A stretch of 64,000 bases of DNA, taken from NCBI RefSeq assembly GCF_040412425.1, contig NC_089795.1, positions 83,220,663-83,284,662 of the forward strand, given 5' to 3'. A program made the position numbers and the translations under genes. The notes beneath the pieces are model-generated. The model was not told the origin of the DNA and did no database searches. It saw only the letters and a list, made by a program, of their open reading frames with translations. This stretch comes from Macrobrachium rosenbergii (taxonomy: Eukaryota; Arthropoda; Malacostraca; Decapoda; Palaemonidae). Shown here one piece after another: positions 49,099 through 59,387 of this stretch (position 1 is the stretch's first letter; each line of letters starts with the position of its first letter).

Positions 49099-49541
49099 TT
49101 AGATAACTGGATTAACACGTATTCTTGAAGACGTCATCACGACTCCAGGATCCTTTGAAGTGGTCTTCGGCTTCTGAAGCATTCCTGGAGAAACGCCCAT
49201 TGGATTATAGACTCCCGGATCCTGTGAAGCCGTCTTCAGCTCCTGTCGGATTCGTTTCCCCCGAAGAAATCTTCGAAGCCGTTCGTCTGCAGGAAGGACC
49301 CAATCCCATTCCTTCTCCATAAGCCTGGAGATCGTCTTGAAGCCTTCGGAAGCCCAAGGCCTCCTGAATTCATCTCCAAGAACATGGGCTTCCCCCCAAA
49401 GAAATCTTCGAACCCTTTCATCTCCATAACACTATTCTTTAGTATTGTGCAAGAAATCCAAAAGCTACAGACCCTGTAGTGTGTCTCGAAGTCTTCGGAA
49501 TTTCCAGAAGCCTTCGGAATTCCCAGAATCCCTGCTGTCAC
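49099..49541 (-). pseudogene. Minus-strand protein-like sequence with 23-residue internal repeats, unknown family
   Basis: Two overlapping minus frames look protein-like. One (49236-49541) contains two copies of GFEDFFGG about 45 residues apart. The other (49099-49320) contains KTASQDPGVYNPMGVSPGML followed by KTTSKDPGV, a repeat of about 23 residues. In DNA the GGATCCT(T/G)TGAAG word recurs at 49148 and 49217 (69 bp), and GAAATCTTCG at 49266 and 49401 (135 bp). A frame change near 49.3 kb would be needed to join them. It lies upstream, in the minus sense, of the 47.7-48.6 kb segment and may be part of the same locus. No domain is recognised. Confidence 0.3.
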
Positions 49542-49584
49542 CCCACCGAGGACAAGTTTCCACTTGGAAATTATTATTATAGAA

Positions 49585-49602
49585 TAGATAGATAGATAGA
49601 TA
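49585..49602. repeat. (GATA)4 microsatellite
   Basis: Short GATA run marking the right edge of the 44.3-49.6 kb C-rich block. Confidence 0.9.
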
Positions 49603-49972
49603 ATGTGATTACTCTTTAATTCTCAGTGTTATTACTTTTTCATTCCTTTCAACTTCCATTTCTGCCTCTTAAGACGAAATATCCTTAAGTGTCTTGATGT
49701 TCATTGTTTGCCTAGAAAAATCTCTTTCTGGCGTACTAGAAAACGATGCTACATATAGCAACAGAAAAAGCGAAAAGCGATTAAGTTTCTGTTGGAATAT
49801 TTGGTACAACCTGTCACACTTCGGTAATGCTCAGATCGGTTTCATTTCCTTTCCATGTATTATTAGTAACGGTTGTCACTGGTACGTCATGTTGACCTTT
49901 GCTGTTGTGACATCAGTCACAACATTAAGTCTATGTACGTCACATCAGATTTGTCTCTTCTTTTTTTATATA

Positions 49973-49976
<4 letters not shown>

Positions 49977-50012
<36 letters not shown>

Positions 50013-50082
50013 ACTGGACTCAGTGTCCCTTTTATCTCCATGTAATGACGTGTCACCAAGGTAGATGACGACTGGTGAAGCG

Positions 50083-50123
<41 letters not shown>
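49977..50123. repeat. (GA)13 and (CT)20 in inverted arrangement
   Basis: GA at 49977-50003 (then GAGC) and CT at 50084-50123, separated by about 80 bp. They are complementary and could form a hairpin. Confidence 0.95.
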
Positions 50124-50126
<3 letters not shown>

Positions 50127-50497
50127 CCGTCGAATGTTGACAGTAACTAGAGAGCCATCGCCGAATACTTGGACAATGACAGCAAAGTGATTGTCGAAGA
50201 GAGAAGTCTATCAGAATCAGAAGTGTGCAAAAACTCGTCGAACCTTCTGACAACAAGCCCCTCCTTCGTATCTCTCCATGGTGAAAGGCCAAGGTCTTCT
50301 CGCCGAGGCCTTCTTACGTAGGTTGCCAATCTTTTATGCATGGCGTGTTGGTGTTGCCGACACCGTTCGGTTCTCCGCTTCACCTTGGTTTCATGTATAT
50401 GTCGCGTTGCCTACATCTGGTTGTGGGAATTTTGATCGTCGAGTGTTGTATCGGTCCTTGCGAGGATGAACTAGAAATTCTGGGTGATGCAGAGAGG

Positions 50498-50501
<4 letters not shown>

Positions 50502-50555
<54 letters not shown>
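50502..50555 (+). repeat. (CT)27 microsatellite
   Basis: Pure CT run. Confidence 0.97.
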
Positions 50556-50558
<3 letters not shown>

Positions 50559-51316
50559 ATCAGTCTTGGTCATGACCAGGTAAAAATCGACGACCAATTA
50601 TTTGTGACCTCTCTCTTTCTCCGCAGTATTGCATAACCTCCACAGCTTTTAGTTGATTGCAGTTTCTGTTTATCAGCATAGATGAAGTCTGGTAGAATTT
50701 TAGAATTTGTCTTGTTTGTTTTTGAGAAGGTAATGTGAACTGTTCACGCGATTATGAGGAGAGTATGCCTTTATGTTTTGTTTCTGAGAAGAGAATGGCA
50801 ACTATGAGGCGTCTCACTCTCATTTGTAAGTTGTAAGTTTGGGATATATTTGGTTTTTCTTTGTAATACTTGGTACTACGTAATACTTGGTACTACTATG
50901 ACTAAATGCTTGGGTTCGTGCTTCGAGAGCTTGTTTTATTTGTAACTGTTTTGAAATTCCGTGGTTATGTTTCATACACGTAGGTACGTTCTTGTCATGA
51001 TAATCGAGAGAGAGAGACACAGAATCATTGGGTTATTTTCCTTCACATATTTTGAACAATCAGGTTTTCTCTCTTCTCTCTCTCTCTCTCTCTCGACCAG
51101 GTAATTTCGAGGATGGAACAGTGCGATAGGTAATAATGTGTCTTCAACCCAACTGCGACCCACATCAGTGGACAATCTAGGTACCAGATTCACTGCTTAG
51201 GCCAACAAAGGCAAACTGGATTTTAGGCAGTTCGCCCCCATACTTCTCTTATCGCCCATTTCGTGAATCGAACTCTATTAATTTAGTTTGACCTGAACGC
51301 GCTACCTCTGACCTAC

Positions 51317-51319
<3 letters not shown>

Positions 51320-51370
<51 letters not shown>
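51320..51370 (-). repeat. (GA)25 microsatellite
   Basis: Longest GA tract on the plus strand. Confidence 0.97.
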
Positions 51371-51374
<4 letters not shown>

Positions 51375-52635
51375 GTAACAAACGCCGGAAGAGAGAGGCA
51401 TCTGAAGGGCCATCGAAGCAGGTGGTAGGGTCAATAGAAGAGGGTCAAGGAGGAAGGAACACAAGGAGGCATTAAGGAAATGGCCCAAGAGTACACATCG
51501 TTCCCTACTTATCCTATGGGGCCCTCTGCATCATTCTAGGTCGTTTGTATTCATGCGCTGCGATATGTGCACATTATGTAGGGGTGTATCTTGAAGGGGT
51601 ACTGGTTTTGAGTTGTCATTTTGCAGTAAAGCGCTCTCATTTACATGGGAATTGTAATAAATGACATGGTAGATTAATAGTCAGTTCTGAGTAGTTATAT
51701 TGACAGTTCTGGGTGTAAAATTTTGAACTTTACATTTCCTCTTAAGAATCTGTAGATCAGGAGGCTCGTCGTAAATGGGATGTGGAGTAAGTACAGTAGG
51801 TGCCACTGTTTATGAGCGTGACGGTGTTACAGTATTGTAAAGATAAGGGAGTTCATGGCGACGGGCCCAAGTGGGTTGATGATAACTGCGTAATCGAGCA
51901 AGGCTTGAGATAAGAGACGGAGTCGTAACAGCAGCATTATGTAGTAGTCTCGGTTCGCCTGTGCTCAACGGAAGAGGAGGAGGAGTAGGAAACAAGTTCA
52001 CTTTGAGAGCGGAATGGTAGGGTGGCTTTCTTTTCTATTTCCAAGTAGTGTTCCTTCAGTTCAGTTGTCATGGGTTTTTGACCTCGGGGTCTGTCAGTGA
52101 TGTCCATTGTCTTTTCTTTATTTCGTGGTGGCCGGGGTGCTTGGAATTCATTTATTCAGATTCTCTTCATTTCGGTTTCAGGTTGGTAGTGAAGCAGCAG
52201 TTGTAGCTGTCCTCTTTTAAGCTGTTATGTTTCGTGTTTTGGATGTTTTGCCTTATTCCCGTAACCGAATTTGAGAAACAGTAACAGGTTTAATAGCATC
52301 TTATGTGATTCCTGGACGGAGTTTTCAAATACTGGTAATACTCTCTATTTGGCACCACATGTTGAATGTCCTGGACGTGTTATTATTGGTCCTGTGTTTT
52401 TGATTTGTGAAACACTTAAATAAATTGATACAGATTAGTGTCAAGAACTGCGATAAGAGAGTGAGTCGACTGATAACTATTTTGTAATCTTGATAGGGCA
52501 CGTAAAACCTGAGACAACCACACTGTTGTCTTTTCCATGTACTGTTGCTTTCAACTAGCTATGAATTTTTTCCAGTGAATTTCCTCTGGACTTCAAAATC
52601 GATGAACATTTTAGCCCATTTGACGCCAGAAACAT

Positions 52636-52672
<37 letters not shown>

Positions 52673-54777
52673 GATATTTATGTTTTTGGAGTCTGATGTT
52701 TTATCATTATTATTTTTTGAATGTTAAAGAAATGTTGAACGTGTATTGAGGGCGTCATTATTAGTACGAGACATTTGGCTTTGAATGTAATCCCACGGAC
52801 GAGCTCCAGCCGCCTTAGTTTTTCCTTTTTTTAAGCAGATTTATTGAAATATAAATTACATTCAAATGCTCCTTTTGAACTTGAAGCATTTATGCATGTA
52901 TGTGAAGATACAGTCGTTCAACGTGGCATACTTAGTAAGATTTCTTTTATTTATTGGAAGTAATTTGACTTTCGATGTCTTGGGTGACGTTAGGATCGCA
53001 GTGTATCAGACTCGGTGAATCAGCTACCCTCCGTAGGTAGGTGATGATCATCACAATGATGATGATGATGGTGATGAGGGGCGGGAAAGGACGTTCAACT
53101 CCACTTTGTTCCCGTGAACGCCCTTGATGATTCCCCCTTCCCCCCCTCCTGCGTTCCTCCACCTTCCACCTCCTCCGCCCATTCGTTCATATCCTCCTGT
53201 CTCTCCACATCACCTGAACCGCTACCTTAGCCGTCACTTGAGTCATCGTCGTTGTAGATAACAACACCAGGGTTACTATTCCCTGTCAATTAAACGGTTG
53301 TGTTATGCCCCTCGACTCTCCACTTCGTTATTTTATTGTTCGAGCGGTGACGGGTGCGAAGGGGATTTGTCTGTACTGGTTATAAGTCATTTTTGTGGAT
53401 TGACGTGTCTTTTGTATCATCAGAATAATGATTTTTGTGGTGGTGATAATTTTTTGTGTGATTATTGTCGCCTGCAGGATTCGTTTGTACTTCTACAATT
53501 TTTGCTAAGATATTTTTTCCAAGCTCTACAATAAGTCATTGGCGAAGGTTGTCTGTACGCTTTAATGTAAATGAGAACTTTTTCTGTAGAATTGTGAACG
53601 TTTTGGACTCTGAAATTTGCCACCCGTTTGGTTAAATGTTGAATATAATTATTTTCATTATTATTCGGATATTGTAAGTGCTCTTGCTCATTTATTTCTT
53701 ATTATTTACTAATAAAACTCAGTGATGTCGGGAATCGCAAAGACCATACGAGAGTTACTAAGATTCCGAATAACATGCTCACGCCACGGGCTATCTTTTC
53801 TCATCGGGCTGGTCTTCAGTGTGAAGCTCGTGGCTGTTAGTGGAAGGAGGAGGAGCTTGTCAGCGATACTGTGCGGTTCTAGTTAACTCCTTTTCATGTA
53901 TTAGTATTAATTGAGTGTTTGTCGGTGAAATTGTGTAGAGACTGGGTACTTTGGGAATTATATTTGAGCGGGACTGTATGTTTAAAACGGATCACATTTC
54001 TTTTTTTTATTATGCAGGGTCTTGCTTCTTGGTGCTCCTTTTGAAATATTCATAGGTTCTGCTCTGCTAGCTGGAAGTATAGTTAATTCCCGTATAATAT
54101 AAGATCTCTTCGGTAATTGATGTCATTTCCAGAATTGGCAGCTCAGCATTCAAGGAGCCTTTGATGTGCTTTCGTGTTGACATGATGTGCTTTGCTATTG
54201 ACAAAATATCTCTCTTTCACTTCAAGAATTGACTGTTTTCTTTCAGGCGAACTTTGATATTCCTTTTTGACTGTGATATTTTAGTGTTTAAGTGTGTGGA
54301 GCTTCTATCAAAAGGGATCATCTATTTTTAAGCTAAGTCCACGCGAGGGAAAGATATCAAGCTGTGGTGACTGAGTCTCACTGCATGGTTTTTCATAGCA
54401 ATTGTGATCGTTAATCGCTTCCCAGAACTAGTGAATGACATGCACTTGTCATTTTGATATATTTGAGAACACTTGTGCATTAAGGTTTATAGTTTTGAGA
54501 TTGCAGGAGGCTTTTTTTTGTCATAGTTAAGGTAAAGATATACCAGGAAAAAAAAACCACACGGGATTGAAGATCATCTGAATTGTTGTAAGGAACCATA
54601 GGTCGGCCGTTGCAAGAGAGAGAACTCCCCTTTTCCTTCCCGTCCAAATTCGCGACGTGTTGAGAGAAGGAGGAGGAAGGCTCACAGGTAAAGGAGGAGG
54701 AGGAGGCGCACCACTTGTCTCTCGGGTCGCAGCTGGTCATCCGCACCAGCTGTGATTGCTTAAGTGTTCTTCAGCAG

Positions 54778-54955
54778 GTGTACATTGGCGGGTAGGCTGC
54801 TGTGAGCGCCGATGCTGGCCGCCACCCGGGGTCCCCCAGGCCCCACGCCCACACAGCCCGCCACTTCTATGCCAGAGCCACGCCCACACTCCCACAAGGT
54901 GCACCTTCAACAGGGTCCTGCTCGCTTCCACAAACCTTGGTACAATCCCCCATGG
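54778..54955 (+). CDS. Candidate first coding exon, ATG at 54812, 48 codons to donor
   Basis: GTGTTCTTCAGCAG, ending at 54777, is an acceptor-like site, and CCATGG|GTAAGT at 54955/54956 is a near-consensus donor. ATG at 54812 is preceded in frame by TGA at 54803 and opens a frame of exactly 48 codons to the donor (phase 0). The frame stops 11 codons into the presumed intron. The product starts MLAATRGPPGPTPTQPATSM and ends RFHKPWYNPPW: a Pro-rich start and an aromatic, basic end that does not look like a random repeat product. The block is sharply GC-rich compared with the flanks. The other plus frame and the minus frame are also open here, because GC-rich DNA has few stops, so openness alone proves little. 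I recognise no family. Further exons would lie downstream, outside anything I can identify. Confidence 0.35.
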
Positions 54956-55026
54956 GTAAGTTCCGTTGGTCCTGTTGCCGTTGCTACGTAGAGCCTGCAA
55001 CAACCAACTGCTTCTTTTACTGCTAC

Positions 55027-55077
55027 TTCATCTACTACTACTACTGTACTACCACCACCACCACCACCACCACTACT
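55027..55077. repeat. (CTA)n/(CCA)n trinucleotide run
   Basis: CTACTACTACTA then CCACCACCACC, in the presumed first intron of the candidate exon. It yields a poly-Thr/Tyr frame that I do not consider coding. Confidence 0.85.
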
Positions 55078-55453
55078 ACCATTGCTGCTACTGTTGTCGT
55101 CGGGTTAGGTCTTGGTGACCCTGGCCCTACTTCCTTCCCATTATTCCCCTCTTCTCAGTTCTCTACCCACGCGCACCTCTGGCTTTCTACTTTTGAATAA
55201 ACAGTAGTGAGTAGTGTGGCAGCAACTGTGGATTAGAGGGACAAAGTGGTAACCTCTCACGCACCGTTTGCCATCTCATGCACGAGTTATAGTCTTCTTT
55301 CGAATCTTATTCAAAAAGGAGCCTCCTTTTTTGTGGCTCACACGCTTTTCCTCAAAGCTTATTTTCATATGTAGTCTTGGTTGTTTTGAGTAGTTTTTTC
55401 TGTAGCCCAGATTTCCTCGCTTTTGCGTCTTTCTGGATTTTCAAGTAAACTTG

Positions 55454-55458
<5 letters not shown>

Positions 55459-55539
<81 letters not shown>
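55459..55539 (+). repeat. (TC)40 microsatellite
   Basis: About 80 bp of pure TC. Confidence 0.98.
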
Positions 55540-55542
<3 letters not shown>

Positions 55543-56170
55543 ATGGCTCCTCGTTAAAGCTGTGCAGTATCAATAGTTACTAGTGACTTGACACACTGTG
55601 CTGTCAGGTCATTTATCACATCTACCTGTTTTTCATGACTTCTATTGAATAATCAACTTCTTTTTTTTTCCAGCATTCTCATATCAATCTTGTATTATCT
55701 CACTGGGGTCACACCATGCACGTCTCGCACTTTCACCTGAGCACCTTGCGCTGTTTGCATGCACGTATATCTTCGCAACCGTGTCGATTCCTTTGTGCAT
55801 GATGGCTGCTGCTGCTGCTGCTGCGGTGTGCCAGCCTTGACTCATTGTGAGGTTTATTCCGCACCGCTTTTATGGATCAATAAAGCAGTTCATGTTGAAT
55901 TTACCGACTACTTTCAAAACGCCACCTGCTGTTGTTTTCCTCTTTGGATTATTATGAATACAGTTCACGGTAAATTCCAGATTCATTTACAGTGCATTTT
56001 TCTGTGCCTCTGTTTTGAAGGGATTAGATTTTTCATAACTGACGTTGATACTCATTCACGTACAGAACAGTTGTCTTTAAATCTCGGTTAAAACTGCTTC
56101 TGTTATTTTTTATAATAATGGTAGACACGCACACAGGCCTTTTTAATTCGTAGACAGGTTATGCTCAAGG
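55540..56170. other. Non-coding, nothing recognisable
   Basis: A 110-codon frame (55759-56091) contains (CTG)5 encoding a Cys run. No domain is recognised. Confidence 0.4.
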
Positions 56171-56199
56171 CTTGGCAACCTTTTTTAAAAGATTGCGAG

Positions 56200-56440
56200 A
56201 TGGTGGGTGGTGGGGAGGAGAGAAGAAAGAAAGAAGAATTTCAAAGAACAACATTTTTGATATCATTGTTAAAGAGGGAAGAACAGGGAGGCCTTTTGAG
56301 ATCATTGTTGCAGAGTGCATGGGGAGAACAATGGCGCTGATTGTCGGAGGAGAGGTTGGTTGGTCGCACTTCCTCCCGCATCACCTTCCAGACACCTTGC
56401 TCACCCTGGCCTACTGCCACGGTCTTATGCATTGGGCAGA
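56200..56440. promoter_or_regulatory. Candidate regulatory block with clustered SOX-like words
   Basis: CATTGTT occurs at 56264-56270 and 56303-56309, and GAACAATGG at 56326-56334. AGAACAACA near 56245 and GATTGTC near 56339 add weaker matches. SOX-family proteins bind (A/T)(A/T)CAA(A/T)G, so three or more sites lie within 100 bp. The sequence is complex and low in simple repeats compared with the flanks. Open frames on both strands give no coding direction. Confidence 0.3.
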
Positions 56441-56457
56441 AATCTCTCTTAAGAGAG

Positions 56458-56458
<1 letters not shown>

Positions 56459-56498
<40 letters not shown>
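56459..56498 (+). repeat. (CT)20 microsatellite
   Basis: Pure CT run. A shorter one, with GTGTGTGT after it, lies at 56816-56838. Confidence 0.97.
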
Positions 56499-56500
<2 letters not shown>

Positions 56501-56729
56501 AAACACAACGTCAATTGTACTTTTAACATATGCATACTCTGTCCACATAGAGGGTGTTTAAGTAGTAATGGTGCTGAGGAGGATAAATGACCTTCCGCCT
56601 TTTAGAAAACAGTAAGACGATTAAATTTTTGCAATAAACAAAATGGTTATTAAACTGACGATAACTACGTTCGTCGTATTTGTGCATCCACCTACTACAT
56701 CTGCCTTCAGTTAGGGTATCGGTAACCGG

Positions 56730-56756
56730 AGGTCATCTGACTGTTTAGGTAAGAGG
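56730..56756 (+). promoter_or_regulatory. Candidate fused splice site at 56748/56749
   Basis: TCATCTGACTGTTTAG, ending at 56748, is followed directly by GTAAGAGG, another 3'/5' splice juxtaposition on the plus strand. The pyrimidine tract is weaker than at 2254. Confidence 0.25.
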
Positions 56757-58685
56757 ATACAAAGGCTCGAATTTGATACATTCAAGGTGAATTAGATGAT
56801 ATCAGTGGTAGGCTCGCTCTCTCTCTCTCTCTCTCTCTGTTTGTGTGTGTGTGGTGCGCGCTATGGAGAATGGAAAATATCAGGTGAGCACCCATGTGTG
56901 TAGAGATTGCAAACTCGTGAGCAAATGCAGAAACGACTTAGTAATCTAGCTGATGTCTACTAAACCCGGATTAAAGATGTAATTTAATATATATACTTTT
57001 TGTCGGTCTTTGGGGATACCGCAGTCTATTGATGTGGGTTTGGTATCCCCATCTTAACTAAATATTGGACTTCTATAAGTTTGCGAGATGTTTTACAGTA
57101 CCCGGAACTGTTATCTAAAAATTAACTTAATGAAGGCTGGTGAAGACTCTGTTCTAATCATTTATTCATATGCTGCCCTTCATGCCACCATGCGAAACAG
57201 ACGTTGATTTTTGTATAATTTACAAAGTACAATTTCTTTTCTGTTTTTATTACCGTTTTCTCCTTGCCTTTTTTTCCCTTGCTCTCGTTCCATAACGGTA
57301 AATCGAAAGGATGAAATTGGAACAAAGAACTCTCACGGTAGTGGAAACGTAAGATAACGCTTGAGAAAATAATACTGTAACCTCTTTGGTGCTTTAGGGA
57401 TCGAAGAAACGTAAACATAATAATATCTCAGATACCAATATCTTTCATGATTCGGAAACGTTAATATTGTTAAAGTTAATATCTAAACGCCGCACTGTTT
57501 ATTGTGCTTTGCCGTGAAACGTTTTAAAACTCGTTGCACCATTCCGTGGGGATTGTGGAAGTCAGTTTAGTGGCATACTACAGTTACCACTTCACACCAC
57601 CGTAAGTGAGTGGATGAGGGAGGTGCGAGTTGGCATTGGAAAGTTGAGAAAGGAAGAGCAGTTCTCGGGTAAATCAGATAGCGCCTTTGGATATATTCTT
57701 CATTGAAATATATTGAATATATAAATTTAAATTATTTGAATATATTCTTCATTTGACTGTACAAGTTTAACATCTTTAGAATTAGGTGATCTCGCATAAA
57801 TTTTGTGGTTTTGTATATGCCACTTTTTTAGCATTTTTTTTTTCGCTCTATAAATGCCGCAGTCACATGCGAAGCAAAACGTGATATTTTTAAAGGTCTT
57901 GTGAAGGACAGTGCGGTATTATGTGCGCTCCCTAATGGATTGGAGGGTAAGCAGTAGGAAAGTTTTAAAGGGTTGCTGGAAGAACATTTCTGGGCTTTGC
58001 CTAACACAGGTTCCTCACTGCTGTTTGTTCAAGTGGTTTTACCCATAATCAGAGCATCAAGTAGTAGTAAGGTTCTGGCTTGAAATCTCGTTTGTACCGT
58101 TTTAGGCCCTCGTCTTGAATCACGACCATGAATGGACTGTACCGTAAGTTCAACACATTTGTTGAATTGACAAGAGTTACGGATTAATGTGAATTGTTAT
58201 GGACATGCGTGGTTCACGTACTTGAAGTCAAATCGTTTTAGGCCAGAAGCAAAATCAAATAAAAGAAACCTCAGTGTATTTTCTTCGGTAAGAACACATC
58301 TCAATTCTCAGCATTGATCATCATTCTCATAATTGTGGTGGAATTGCGTGCAGCAGCGAACATCGTTTTGTGATTGAGATAATTGCGCCGGAGGTGTGGC
58401 GGAAACATGAACACGGATGTTCTTACGAGAGAAGAGAAGTAAATGGCTACTTTTTGCCACGTTACGTGGGAGGGAGTTTCTTTCTCGCCTGTGCTGGAGG
58501 TCTTTTTAGCACTCTCATGGCCGCAATACAATGTTAATGACGTTATGCGAGGAGATGCTGTCCTTACAGAATATGAGATATGCGGGTGGGGATACCACTT
58601 CGTTGGCTTTGTTGCACATTTCTTGTTTTCACATTGCTTTGTCATTGAGGGTATTTTGATATCGTTTGTAGTGAAGCATTACTTT
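56757..58685. other. Non-coding, nothing recognisable
   Basis: AT-rich sequence with no supported gene. Confidence 0.5.
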
Positions 58686-58699
58686 TATCGCAAACTTAT

Positions 58700-58865
<166 letters not shown>

Positions 58866-59220
58866 TATCTATCTATCAGTTATCCTTTGTCTTAGTGCTG
58901 TATCTCAAATGCAGAATAGGCATATACTCACATTTAATGCGAGCATTGTTAACTGAATTTCCGACATGTGTTGTTGAACAGGAAATTTACGGTCTCTTCT
59001 TTCAAGCTATTTTCTCCGCCAAGCAAATTCATATTCCTTCGAAATAACGAAAAACCGAGATTCAGTTTATTGTATTTTTTTGTGTATGTTTTGCTGCTGC
59101 TTTTGATGATGTTTTTCTTCGTTGTCATTTCCATGACTTTTTTTCTCCTTATCAAACCATGCACCCTATGCATGACTACCGGAAGTTGTTACGTATTATT
59201 TCTGTTTCCTTGCTAAGGAA

Positions 59221-59304
59221 CACATATATGTATATATACATATATATACACTCATATATGTATATATACATATATATACACTCACACGTAATATATATAT
59301 AAAC

Positions 59305-59384
<80 letters not shown>
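59221..59384. repeat. 30-bp TA-rich duplication followed by (TA)n
   Basis: A 30-bp unit (ATATATGTATATATACATAT core) occurs twice at about 59221-59280. It is followed by (TA)n to 59384. Confidence 0.9.

Positions 59385-59387
<3 letters not shown>

Larger units (their letters stand above)
50124..54770. other. Long non-coding interval with several microsatellites
   Basis: (CT)27 lies at 50502-50555, (CT)n at 51071-51094, (GA)26 at 51320-51370, (CT)15 at 52640-52670 and (GAT)n at 53057-53077. CTCGACCAG|GTAATT near 51099 follows a CT tract and mimics a fused splice site. TGACTGTTTTCTTTCAG, ending at 54246, is a good acceptor-like run without a following open exon. Frames of 60-78 codons elsewhere show nothing recognisable. 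Confidence 0.5.

Noticed and set aside
51077..51110. CT tract followed by CGACCAG|GTAATT as a splice site
   Set aside because: The pyrimidine tract is a microsatellite and the 5' site is weak. CT repeats create acceptor-like runs by chance.
54802..55200. 132-codon frame overlapping the candidate exon
   Set aside because: It needs a GTG start and runs through CTA/CCA trinucleotide repeats beyond a strong donor. The ATG-to-donor frame at 54812 explains the block better.
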